Of a stretch of DNA of 64,000 nt, positions 1 to 6,143 are shown in pieces (positions within the stretch are counted from its first letter, which is position 1; each line of letters opens with the position of its first letter). The position numbers and the translations under genes were made by a program. Location of the stretch: contig NZ_VMBG01000003.1 of NCBI RefSeq assembly GCF_007559335.1, positions 1 to 64,000 of the forward strand, written 5' to 3'. The stretch comes from Rariglobus hedericola (lineage in GTDB: Bacteria > Verrucomicrobiota > Verrucomicrobiia > Opitutales > Opitutaceae). The notes under the pieces are model-generated. The model searched no databases. It was not told where the DNA came from and saw only the letters and a program-made list of their open reading frames with translations.

Positions 1-32
1 ACTATTTCGTATGTAATCGAAGAAGAAACGGA

Positions 33-131
33 GGCTAACCAAGCGTTACAGACAACGACCACAGCTGTCACGGATCGTGCTGTCGCACGCTCCGCGCCAG
101 CTGCGGTCGTGTCTGATCTTTGACGTTCGGC
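33..131 (+). repeat. attC site 1
   Basis: R'' GGCTAAC at 33-39, L'' ACAGACAA near 48-55, long self-complementary arm around CCACAGCTG and CAGCTGCGG, L' TGTCTGAT at about 110-117, and R' GTTCGGC at 125-131. It closes a cassette whose gene lies left of the window; positions 1-32 are the 3' tail of that cassette and show no complete gene. Confidence 0.85.
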
Positions 132-140
132 AAAAAAATC

Positions 141-470
141 ATGGAAAAGTATACTAAAATGGCCGTATTGCGATTAGCAGGCAGCATTTTCGTTTACGCA
201 TTTCTCGCATATTCGGTGTCTTTATCCGAAAATTCTGAATCCCGACGATTACTCTGTGCACTGTCGATTGCTGTATGCTTATTATCCCGTCGTATAACGA
301 ATGCCGTTATGGATGGGGAGCTAAACAGCCTCAAGCTAGATATCCTAATCACCGGACGAGGGCAAGACGAGGTTGCGCGTTATATCGACTGTTCAACCAT
401 TTATTTAGTTGGTGACGGTATAGCTGCAGCGGCTCTAGTAGCGTTCTCTATCTACAAATATGCTTTTTGA
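141..470 (+). CDS. Cassette-encoded small membrane protein, unknown function
   Basis: A 109-residue protein that I do not recognise. The ATG at 141 is preferred over the in-frame TTG at 120, because the TTG sits inside the attC site. Two or three hydrophobic segments are visible: residues about 10-25, about 36-50, and a C-terminal one near 90-105 with the run AAAALVAFSIY. Between them is a polar stretch with several acidic residues, so an inner-membrane protein with a short cytoplasmic loop is likely. The start codon lies nine bases after the attC core, leaving no room for a normal ribosome-binding site outside the recombination site. Transcription presumably comes from an upstream integron promoter. 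Confidence 0.65.
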   Translation: MEKYTKMAVLRLAGSIFVYAFLAYSVSLSENSESRRLLCALSIAVCLLSRRITNAVMDGELNSLKLDILITGRGQDEVARYIDCSTIYLVGDGIAAAALVAFSIYKYAF

Positions 471-491
471 GATCCGTAACAGGCACACCGA

Positions 492-589
492 GCCGAACAA
501 GTCGTTACAGACAATGCAGTTTGCTGTCACGCCGGCTGCTTCGCACCCGTCGCGCCAGCAAACCGCATGTCTGATCTAAAGCGTTGGGC
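492..589 (+). repeat. attC site 2
   Basis: R'' GCCGAAC at 492-498 and R' GTTGGGC at 583-589, with ACAGACAA and TGTCTGAT between them. The central arm pairs GCAGTTTGCTG with CAGCAAACCGC. The R' core matches the GTTRRRY consensus exactly. Confidence 0.87.
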
Positions 590-595
590 AAAGAA

Positions 596-967
596 ATGGC
601 TTACTTTCCACTACATCAATTAAAAGTCCCGCCCGGCAATGCACGCCGAGCCGGAAGAGCCGCGACCGCCACATTTGTGTTTCTCGCGGTGGCGTTGATC
701 GGTTTCGTTATCGGAAAAGACGAAATTACAGCCATTGGTCTTTTCGGCTCATATTTGTGCGGCATGCTCATTTTGTTTTTGGCAGTTCCATTTATATTCA
801 TCCCGCTATTCTTCATGCTAGCACCCGCGGCAGGCTATATTTATGCAGACTTCCATGATTACCCGATTGTCCATGCATGGTGGTTTTGGGGACTATCAGG
901 GTTAAGCGTTATCCTAGCTATCGTTACACTCTCCAAGGCCGGAAAAATCTACCCACGAAGAAAATGA
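596..967 (+). CDS. Cassette-encoded multi-pass membrane protein, unknown function
   Basis: A 123-residue protein. The ATG at 596 is chosen over an in-frame TTG at 584 that is part of the attC core. Residues 1-25 are polar and basic (PPGNARRAGRA). Four hydrophobic stretches follow, near residues 25-42, 50-72, 74-85 and 95-115, and the protein ends in a basic tail (KIYPRRK). The positive N- and C-termini suggest both ends are cytoplasmic. No family is recognised. The start codon is only six bases after the attC core. Confidence 0.65.
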   Translation: MAYFPLHQLKVPPGNARRAGRAATATFVFLAVALIGFVIGKDEITAIGLFGSYLCGMLILFLAVPFIFIPLFFMLAPAAGYIYADFHDYPIVHAWWFWGLSGLSVILAIVTLSKAGKIYPRRK

Positions 968-977
968 AAACCACGGA

Positions 978-1068
978 GCCCAACCAGCGGCTACAGACAA
1001 TACCTCGGCGCTTCCCCTTTCAGCTTTTAAAGTCTCTGGCTCGGCATGTCTGACCCGGAACGTTGGGC
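978..1068 (+). repeat. attC site 3
   Basis: R'' GCCCAAC at 978-984 and R' GTTGGGC at 1062-1068, exact reverse complements of each other. The L'' ACAGACAA and L' TGTCTGA blocks are conserved. The variable arm is the least symmetric of the array. Confidence 0.82.
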
Positions 1069-1076
1069 AAATCGGA

Positions 1077-1301
1077 ATGGAAACGCTAAATCAAATCTCT
1101 GGATGGCTATTTTTAGGCCTGCTTTTGTGGGCAGTGATTTCCACGCTTATCAAAATACAAAAGGAAATCGGATTATTATCGAACCTAGGATTTATTTGGG
1201 GAGTTGCGGTAGTGGCAGGAAATCTGTTCGGCGTTATTCTGTATCGATACCTTAGGACTCCCACCGAAAGTCTATTTCGAAGACTTTTTAGCCAAATTTA
1301 A
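1077..1301 (+). CDS. Cassette-encoded 74-residue membrane protein, unknown function
   Basis: A short protein beginning METLNQISGW, with two hydrophobic segments (about residues 8-24 and 36-56) and a basic C-terminal end containing RRLF. The predicted topology is a hairpin of two membrane helices. I recognise no family. The ATG lies eight bases after the attC core. A longer plus-strand frame starting at 1046 overlaps it but begins inside the attC site and is not membrane-like, so it was not chosen. Confidence 0.6.
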   Translation: METLNQISGWLFLGLLLWAVISTLIKIQKEIGLLSNLGFIWGVAVVAGNLFGVILYRYLRTPTESLFRRLFSQI

Positions 1302-1325
1302 TGTTTTATAAATGAAAACCACGGA

Positions 1326-1424
1326 GCCCAACCAGCTACTACAGACAATGACTATGACTGTCCCAGTCGCGGCGGAGCCGCTTTGTGGGCCAGCCATAGT
1401 CATGTCTGACCGATAACGTTCGGC
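1326..1424 (+). repeat. attC site 4
   Basis: R'' GCCCAAC at 1326-1332 and R' GTTCGGC at 1418-1424. The arms contain GACTATGACTG and CAGCCATAGTC. A central GTCGCGGCGGAGCCGC segment recurs in attC site 5, which suggests the two sites derive from one another. Confidence 0.86.
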
Positions 1425-1428
1425 AAAA

Positions 1429-1740
1429 ATGAAGATACCACGCGCGCTAAAAATCGTAGGTATTATCTTATGCGCCATTTTCGCATTAGGCACGCCTTGG
1501 GTGGTTCTGAATAGTATTACCTTTGGTCGATACTATGGCTGGTATACACGAAAGTTCTCGGAAAAACCCATGACCGAAGAATCGTATTCGGAAATAATTC
1601 GATATTCCGTGAATTCTACGAGAAGCCATTTCGATTCAGAAGTCATTTATCTGAGCACAATAGGCGTATTAGGTTTATCACTAGGCATATGCTTATTGCT
1701 GTGGTCGCGAGATCTCCGAAAGCTACAAACACAGAAATGA
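1429..1740 (+). CDS. Cassette-encoded membrane protein with two helices, unknown function
   Basis: A 103-residue protein. A hydrophobic helix at about residues 8-28 is followed by about 45 polar, tyrosine- and serine-rich residues, a second helix near 72-92 (GVLGLSLGICLLLW), and a basic tail. This looks like two membrane spans enclosing a periplasmic loop. No family is recognised. The ATG begins only four bases after the attC core, the tightest spacing in the array. Confidence 0.62.
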   Translation: MKIPRALKIVGIILCAIFALGTPWVVLNSITFGRYYGWYTRKFSEKPMTEESYSEIIRYSVNSTRSHFDSEVIYLSTIGVLGLSLGICLLLWSRDLRKLQTQK

Positions 1741-1747
1741 AAACGGA

Positions 1748-1846
1748 GCCGAACCAGTCGTTACAGACAATTTCGTGCAGTGTCACAGTCGCGGCGGAGC
1801 CGCTTTGTGTGCCACCGCACGAAATGTCTGATCTAAAGCGTTGGGT
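1748..1846 (+). repeat. attC site 5
   Basis: R'' GCCGAAC at 1748-1754 and R' GTTGGGT at 1840-1846, the latter matching GTTRRRY. The arms TTTCGTGCAGTG and CACCGCACGAAA pair. The central GTCGCGGCGGAGCCGC is shared with site 4. Confidence 0.86.
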
Positions 1847-1857
1847 AAATATATAAA

Positions 1858-2361
1858 ATGAAATTTAAACGACTTTTCTGGATCGTAGGAGGCGTGTTGC
1901 TCGCAACGCTATTTCTTCGTGAGCTTGGCATATTCGAATTCGAAAAATTTTCAGACACGAGTGTCCGATATTCGCTAGTGAAATCATCACAAACAGAATT
2001 ACCCGGACCATATACTAAGGTAGTCGTTCGAGACGAATCCGCGCGTCTTCTTGCCACCGAAAAACGAGAGCTCGGCGTGCTTTATGTGTATGTTGATGGC
2101 TTTGTTTTCGATCACGACATCGGCAGGAAGCTACCTCTTTATAAAAACGGAAACGCGGAGAGTTATTTGCGGTTCGAGTTTGTGTTGAATGAAAAGACGC
2201 ATGCAGGAGGGATTGTGAGTGTTAAGTCGGATGGGAGCACGGTAGGTCTGAGGACACTCCGAAATATAAAAAAAGCCGAATTTAGAGATCTCGTGGTTAC
2301 CGCGCTAAAGTTTCATGGACTTGGGAATCGATCACTCACGACATTCGAAACTGAAATATGA
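1858..2361 (+). CDS. Cassette-encoded membrane-anchored protein, unknown function
   Basis: A 167-residue protein, the largest clear cassette product. It starts MKFKRLFWIVGGVLLATLFL, a signal-anchor helix after three basic residues. The rest is soluble, mixed alpha/beta in appearance, with no cysteine pair or recognisable catalytic motif, and is probably extracytoplasmic. Its stop codon at 2359-2361 lies within the left edge of attC site 6, so gene and recombination site share bases. The start is eleven bases after the preceding attC core. Confidence 0.62.
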   Translation: MKFKRLFWIVGGVLLATLFLRELGIFEFEKFSDTSVRYSLVKSSQTELPGPYTKVVVRDESARLLATEKRELGVLYVYVDGFVFDHDIGRKLPLYKNGNAESYLRFEFVLNEKTHAGGIVSVKSDGSTVGLRTLRNIKKAEFRDLVVTALKFHGLGNRSLTTFETEI

Positions 2362-2432
2362 AACCAGTCGTTACAGACAATGACCACAGCTGTCACGTCG
2401 GCTGCGGTCATGTCTCATCTAAAGTGTTAGCC
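2358..2432 (+). repeat. attC site 6 (short, weak R'' core)
   Basis: The conserved blocks ACAGACAATGACCACAGCTG and GCTGCGGTCATGTCTCAT are present, but the central arm is much shorter than in its neighbours. The expected R'' is replaced by ATGAAAC at 2358-2364, overlapping the stop codon of the preceding gene. R' is GTTAGCC at 2426-2432. The site is about 75 bases against about 98 for the others. Confidence 0.78.
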
Positions 2433-2438
2433 AAAAAT

Positions 2439-2849
2439 ATGAAATCTAATATCCTCCTGATTATCGTTTGTCTTATGTTTTCGCCCTTTACGAAAGCGGA
2501 ACCCACCATCGAAAAGGTCGTCGCCCCAAAATTCAGGCACGACCTCACGCTGGTCATCAAGTTACCGACGTCGAAGGGTTCAAAAGAAATCAAGTTACCT
2601 TGGACAATTACCGCCAATGGGCAGTCGCTAGAATATAGCGACAGTCTCGAAAATATAAGCATTCAGCTCACAGTTGGTGAGATATTAAAAGACTCAGCAG
2701 ACCTGAATTATACCGTCTTACGGAATAGCGGAAGCGACACTGACGGCCGGTTCCTATCGAGAAGCTACGCAGAATTTAAGTTTAATATGCCGAGGGAGAT
2801 TAGCATTAATTCGGAGAAGGTTGTTTCCCTATCATTACAATCCAAATGA
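2439..2849 (+). CDS. Cassette-encoded secreted protein, unknown function
   Basis: A 136-residue protein. The ATG at 2439 is chosen because it gives a clean Sec signal peptide (MKSNILLIIVCLMFSPFTKA, cleavage expected after the alanine). The in-frame ATG at 2358 belongs to the attC site and would add 27 unlikely residues. The mature part is a beta-rich-looking domain of about 115 residues with no cysteines and no recognised motif. It is probably periplasmic or exported. Confidence 0.62.
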   Translation: MKSNILLIIVCLMFSPFTKAEPTIEKVVAPKFRHDLTLVIKLPTSKGSKEIKLPWTITANGQSLEYSDSLENISIQLTVGEILKDSADLNYTVLRNSGSDTDGRFLSRSYAEFKFNMPREISINSEKVVSLSLQSK

Positions 2850-2854
2850 TGGAG

Positions 2855-2952
2855 GGCTAATCAGGCGTTACAGACAATGACCGCAGCTGTCACGCATCGT
2901 GCTGCGCAAGCCCCGCGCCAGCTGCGGTCATGTCTGATCTAAAGCGTTCGGC
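2855..2952 (+). repeat. attC site 7
   Basis: R'' GGCTAAT at 2855-2861 and R' GTTCGGC at 2946-2952. It is nearly identical to site 1 in the arms (GACCGCAGCTGTCACG and GCGCCAGCTGCGGTC) and in the central segment ATCGTGCTG. Confidence 0.85.
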
Positions 2953-2963
2953 AAAATAAAACC

Positions 2964-3179
2964 ATGAAAGCATTACCCACTATTCGAAATGTTCTTATCG
3001 CTGTCATTCCGATCATTATTCTGGTCACAGATACGTTTCTGAAGTTCGAAGCGTTCAGAAATCAAGACTTGGCCGTCCCATTTTTTATCACCATCGGCGT
3101 AGGACTCGCGCTCGCCGTTATCGCACAGAAAAATATGCCCGCCAAGGATGCATATGAATTCGAGCGCTCTCAGAAATAA
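2964..3179 (+). CDS. Cassette-encoded 71-residue membrane protein, unknown function
   Basis: Two hydrophobic helices (about residues 8-26 and 36-52) flank a short loop with KFEAFRNQD, and the tail is charged. Its general shape resembles the products at 1077 and 1429, but I see no convincing sequence similarity. The ATG is eleven bases after the attC core. No function can be assigned. Confidence 0.6.
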   Translation: MKALPTIRNVLIAVIPIIILVTDTFLKFEAFRNQDLAVPFFITIGVGLALAVIAQKNMPAKDAYEFERSQK

Positions 3180-3188
3180 AACCACAGC

Positions 3189-3224
3189 ACCGAACCAGTC
3201 ATTGTCTGATCTAAAGCCTTAGGC
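3189..3224 (+). repeat. Collapsed attC site 8 (internal deletion)
   Basis: The left flank ACCGAACCAGTC and the right part TGTCTGATCTAAAGC are both typical of the array. The L'' block and the entire central arm are missing, leaving only about 36 bases. The terminal core reads CTTAGGC at 3218-3224, losing the essential G of GTTRRRY. Folding and integrase cutting should be impaired, so the next gene is probably locked in place. Confidence 0.7.
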
Positions 3225-3235
3225 AAAATTAAACC

Positions 3236-3742
3236 ATGCGATTACTGGCCACCCTTTTCTTCGCTTCAACCTTGCACGCAACCCCTGAGCAAACCTGGTA
3301 TAGTAGCGAGCCCGATTATGTGAGACTTACGGCAAGTGTGAACGACTCCAGCGGCAGAGAAGTAACCAAATGGAGGGTCTCCGTAGATTATTTTCCGCAT
3401 GACAGGGCATGGGTCTACTCAGGGCCCCCTATTCCCTCACATATTTGTGCGCCTGACGACCTGGCAGATCTGAAGATTCATATTTGGGCGGCGCCGCCAT
3501 ATTCCAAATATGACGGACTCTATCCAAAGAGCGTCGCGCCGCGTGATCTAAGCATACACCTTGAACGGATATTTCCACCTGTGGTGAAATTGTCTTATTA
3601 CGTCACCCCCGAAATGTGGCTGACTGGAGAATGGCGTTCACCCAAGCCAAGCGAAGATACTCGTCGACTGGGATACACACTATCCTTGGTGAAAGCAGAT
3701 ACACCGAAAAAGACCGAGCCTCAAGGAGTGAAGAGCGAGTAG
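3236..3742 (+). CDS. Secreted protein, unknown function (last cassette-like gene)
   Basis: A 168-residue protein with a short signal peptide (MRLLATLFFASTLHA) and a mature region rich in aromatic residues and proline (VDYFPHD, SGPPIPSH, WAAPPYSKYD). Its start has the usual cassette spacing, eleven bases after the collapsed site 8, but no attC follows its stop codon. It therefore looks like a former cassette that has been fixed at the array end. No family is recognised. Confidence 0.6.
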   Translation: MRLLATLFFASTLHATPEQTWYSSEPDYVRLTASVNDSSGREVTKWRVSVDYFPHDRAWVYSGPPIPSHICAPDDLADLKIHIWAAPPYSKYDGLYPKSVAPRDLSIHLERIFPPVVKLSYYVTPEMWLTGEWRSPKPSEDTRRLGYTLSLVKADTPKKTEPQGVKSE

Positions 3743-3800
3743 CCAGTCGATCTGTCAGGAGCCGCACGGTAGATGCAGACGCCAATTTAAACGTAACAAA

Positions 3801-3938
3801 ATGGTTCGGACTGCCGATGGGACTGTAATGATTCAGCCCGTAACAGGAAAATTTATTCAAGCCATGCTTTCAGTCGGGCAGGATTCAGACAAACCAAGTT
3901 GGCCAGCCCCCGTGTATATCTCACAACCTCATAAATAA
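3801..3938 (+). pseudogene. Possible gene remnant, 45 codons, in an otherwise empty stretch
   Basis: The 215 bases between 3743 and 3957 contain no convincing gene. One open frame from ATG 3801 to TAA 3936-3938 encodes a peptide starting MVRTADGTVMIQPVTGKFIQ. It continues upstream without a start, as a decayed gene would. The words CCAGTCG at 3744-3750 and CTGTCAG nearby recall the L'' side of an attC site, but the rest is missing. Function and reality are both uncertain. Confidence 0.25.
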
Positions 3939-3957
3939 GTGCCTCCAAAAACAATCC

Positions 3958-4548
3958 ATGAAAATTAAAGAGTTCACTCCTTCAAAAAAGTTAAAATCCA
4001 TATGGATTGCCTCCGGATTTATCGGGTCGATCCTCCTTGGATTACTGGGCTCCGGCATCGCGCTAGCAGCTGAACTCAATGGAGCGTATGGCTTTCTGTT
4101 TGGATTCCTCATCCCATTTATCTTAATTACCGGCTACATATCGCTCTATTTTCCAACCATTCGATATTCTGTAGACGACGAATACGTCACGTGCGCCTCC
4201 GGGGTTTTATGGAAGGTAAAGAGGTCCATCCCCTTAGACAAAATCACCAACATCGACGTAAGACAGGGACCGATTGAGCGACTGCTGGGATTTGGGCAAA
4301 TCTGGATTTTCACCCCTTCGACGGGCTCGAACATACCGGAGGAAAAGCTCATCGGCACCGAAGATCCCTATGCGATAAAAACGCTCATTATCGACATCTC
4401 AAACAATCGCAGCGGCGACGCAAAGAACGGCGGTAGCGAATCCATAACGATTGATTCACCCGAGTCGTCGATTGCTGTGCTTCGCGAAATTCTAACAACC
4501 CTCAAAAGTATAGACCGCAAGATGGATCAACGACAGACCCGCGAGTAG
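3958..4548 (+). CDS. PH-like domain membrane protein (YdbS/DUF304 type)
   Basis: A 196-residue protein with two membrane helices (about residues 17-35 and 42-62), then a bacterial PH-like domain of the YdbS/DUF304 class. The domain is shown by YFPTIRYSVDDEYVTC, followed by the run SIPLDKITNIDVRQGPIERL and GFGQIWIFTPSTG. Such proteins are membrane anchored and their molecular role is largely unknown; some act in membrane integrity or export. The C-terminal 55 residues are polar, with IDISNNRSGDAKNG. No attC borders it, so cassette status is not supported, although its AT-rich composition is like that of the array. Confidence 0.75.
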   Translation: MKIKEFTPSKKLKSIWIASGFIGSILLGLLGSGIALAAELNGAYGFLFGFLIPFILITGYISLYFPTIRYSVDDEYVTCASGVLWKVKRSIPLDKITNIDVRQGPIERLLGFGQIWIFTPSTGSNIPEEKLIGTEDPYAIKTLIIDISNNRSGDAKNGGSESITIDSPESSIAVLREILTTLKSIDRKMDQRQTRE

Positions 4549-4645
4549 ATCACGCACAAGCCGACTATGATTTCTGGTTTTAATCGAACTGTTGGGATTC
4601 ATAATCGGAGCGCGATAGCCTGACTCACCTAACAGAAACCCGGAC

Positions 4646-4936
4646 ATGAAATACCCTTTTATAATAATGGGGCTCATTCTTATAGCCGGCGGCATTAAGG
4701 GTATAAACGATCCTCGATCCATGATGGCCACCATGGGCGGGCATAGGGCCAGCCCGACCATGTCGTATCGGGCAATTTCGCCTCAAGGTAGTCATTTCAT
4801 GGGCTATACGAGCATTGCACTCGGCTTGGGATCTGCAGGCGTCGGGCTTTTGTCGAAGCGCTTGTTTGGTCCCGGCCCCAGCAGCCCAAAAAAGCCGCCC
4901 GCACCGCCCAAGCGTCGCGGGACTCAAGGGCAATAG
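4646..4936 (+). CDS. Small two-helix membrane protein, unknown function
   Basis: A 96-residue protein: an N-terminal hydrophobic segment (FIIMGLILIAGGI), a methionine- and serine-rich middle, a glycine-rich second helix (YTSIALGLGSAGVGLLS), and a proline-lysine-rich tail (SSPKKPPAPPKRRG). Nothing in it identifies a family. It marks the transition between the AT-rich left end and the GC-rich remainder. The 97 bases before it and the 140 after it show no other gene. Confidence 0.5.
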   Translation: MKYPFIIMGLILIAGGIKGINDPRSMMATMGGHRASPTMSYRAISPQGSHFMGYTSIALGLGSAGVGLLSKRLFGPGPSSPKKPPAPPKRRGTQGQ

Positions 4937-5076
4937 CGCGAAAAGCACCTCTGCCGTCCGCTGCCGGCACGGCCATTAGTTACAACGCGCAGCCGCAACA
5001 CGCGGGCTGAATCCGTTCACGTTGGCTAGATACCCGGCTTGCCTCGGCTCGCGTCGCGCTTCATCCCCTTTGGGCT

Positions 5077-5406
5077 ATGGCAAGTCTTCCCACCCAGTTC
5101 GCCGGCGTCACGGTCGTGACCAAGGCCAATGTCTATTTTGACGGCAAAGTCGTCAGCCACACCGTGCTTTTCGCCGATGGCTCCAAAAAGACCCTCGGTC
5201 TGATCTACGCCGGTTCCTACCACTTCGGCACCGATGCCGCCGAGCGCATGGAAATCGTCGCCGGTGCATGCAAAGTCACCCTCGACGGCCAGACCGCCGT
5301 CCAGACCTACGAAGCCGGCACCTATTTCGATGTGCCCGCCAAGTCTGGCTTCACCATCGAGGTGTCCGCCGGCATCGCCGAATACATCTGCTCGTTCCTC
5401 TCGTAA
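5077..5406 (+). CDS. ppnP: Pyrimidine/purine nucleoside phosphorylase
   Basis: A 109-residue protein of the PpnP (YaiE, DUF1255) family, a one-domain cupin that cleaves many nucleosides with phosphate to give the base and ribose 1-phosphate in the cytoplasm. Family signatures are NVYFDGKVVSHTVLF at the start, ERMEIVAGACKVTLDG in the middle, YEAGTYFDVPAKSGFTIEV, and the end AEYICSFLS. Family members are typically about 95 residues, so the first 12-15 residues are a small extension; no better internal start is seen. Together with ribokinase (8259) and deoxyribose-phosphate aldolase (12229) it suggests nucleoside salvage, although the three genes are not in one operon. Confidence 0.9.
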   Translation: MASLPTQFAGVTVVTKANVYFDGKVVSHTVLFADGSKKTLGLIYAGSYHFGTDAAERMEIVAGACKVTLDGQTAVQTYEAGTYFDVPAKSGFTIEVSAGIAEYICSFLS

Positions 5407-5449
5407 GCCCGTGCGGCGCGGCCTCCACGGCCGCGCCCTATCCGCCTCC

Positions 5450-5530
5450 GTCTCAAGACTCCGACTCCTGCCCTGCCGTCAGTCTTCCGTCCTCCGCCCT
5501 CAGTCCTCCGTTCAGCTCCGTCCGCCCCAC
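5450..5530 (+). repeat. Pyrimidine-rich intergenic repeat, copy 1
   Basis: Between ppnP and the FKBP gene the plus strand is almost purine-free in runs built from words such as GTCTTCCGTCCTCCGCCCTC and AGTCCTCCG. Related runs lie at 9240-9290 and 12962-13030. The copies are degenerate and do not form a strong hairpin by eye. Confidence 0.45.
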
Positions 5531-5534
5531 TCCT

Positions 5535-6074
5535 ATGCGCTCCTTCTTTGTGCTGCTTCTGCTCGGTGTCGTGCTCGCCACCATCGGCCTCGTGGTGCGC
5601 TCGGGGATCATCTCGCGCAAAAATCCCGGCGAGCCCATCAACGCCGCGATGCGGGTCGCCCTGGCGGAAAACGGCCAGCAGTGGTCGGAGCGTGACATCC
5701 AGCTCATCGCGCAAAACTACAACGGTGCGCGCGACACCGACAGCGGCCTGCGCTACATCATCCGCCAGCCCGGCACGGGCGAGGCGACTCCGCAGCGCGG
5801 ACAAGTGGTCACCGTGCATTACGAAGGCCGATTCCTTGATGGCGAAAAAATCTTCGATACATCCGCCAACCACGAGGAAGGCCCGTTCAATTTCCGTATC
5901 GGCAACAGCGTGGTGATCGCCGGCTGGGACGAAGGTATCGCCAGCATGAAAAAGGGCGAGAAGCGCACGTTGATCATCCCTTACTGGCTCGGTTACGGCG
6001 AAAAAGGCATCACGGGGAAAATCCCCCGCCGCGCCACATTGGTGTTCGATATCGAGCTGCTGAAGTTCGAGTAA
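5535..6074 (+). CDS. Membrane-anchored FKBP-type peptidyl-prolyl cis-trans isomerase
   Basis: A 179-residue protein. The ATG at 5535 gives an N-terminal signal-anchor (SFFVLLLLGVVLATIGLVV). The upstream in-frame extension runs through the pyrimidine-rich repeat and is rejected. After a linker, the FKBP domain spans about residues 75-178: GQVVTVHYEGRFLDGEKIFD, NSVVIAGWDEGIASMKKGEK and RTLIIPYWLGYGEKG, then the closing strand LVFDIELLKF. These contain the usual substrate-pocket residues (Y, F, D, V-I, W, Y). It should speed proline isomerisation during folding in the periplasm. No operon partner is evident; the next gene is convergent. Confidence 0.9.
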   Translation: MRSFFVLLLLGVVLATIGLVVRSGIISRKNPGEPINAAMRVALAENGQQWSERDIQLIAQNYNGARDTDSGLRYIIRQPGTGEATPQRGQVVTVHYEGRFLDGEKIFDTSANHEEGPFNFRIGNSVVIAGWDEGIASMKKGEKRTLIIPYWLGYGEKGITGKIPRRATLVFDIELLKFE

Positions 6075-6143
6075 CCGTCGTCGCGGCTCCGGCCACGGCG
6101 GCCATGATTGCCGGATAACGCGCCCGCCGCCGGACTGGTTTAT

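Larger units (their letters stand above)
33..3224 (+). mobile_element. Integron gene-cassette array (attC sites with small genes; no integrase in window)
   Basis: Eight repeated elements alternate with single short plus-strand genes. Each full element starts near GCCGAAC, GCCCAAC or GGCTAAC (R'' core), continues with a conserved ACAGACAA block (L''), a variable hairpin arm, then TGTCTGAT (L') and ends with GTTGGGC, GTTCGGC or a variant (R' core, consensus GTTRRRY). ACAGACA and TGTCTG are reverse complements, and so are the outer cores, which is the foldable attC layout. All sites share sequence as well as structure, as in sedentary chromosomal integrons. All cassettes point the same way, which places any integrase to the left, outside the window. 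The stretch is AT-richer than everything to the right of about 5000. Confidence 0.88.

Noticed and set aside
120-140. TTG start for the first cassette gene
   Set aside because: It lies within the attC site; the ATG at 141 has cassette-type spacing like the other genes.
1046-1255. Alternative plus-strand frame overlapping the third cassette gene
   Set aside because: It starts inside the attC site and shows no membrane or domain pattern; the 1077 frame is more typical of the array.
33-3224. CRISPR array
   Set aside because: Repeats are about 98 bases with internal inverted symmetry and the spacers encode proteins of different length, so integron attC fits and CRISPR does not.
4549-4645. Possible attC after the PH-like gene (contains GTTGGGA)
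   Set aside because: Neither the ACAGACAA/TGTCTGAT boxes nor a paired left core are present, so a single core-like word is not enough.
5268-5534. N-terminal extension of the FKBP protein
   Set aside because: The extension reads through the end of ppnP and the pyrimidine-rich repeat and lacks any signal; the ATG at 5535 gives a clean membrane anchor.
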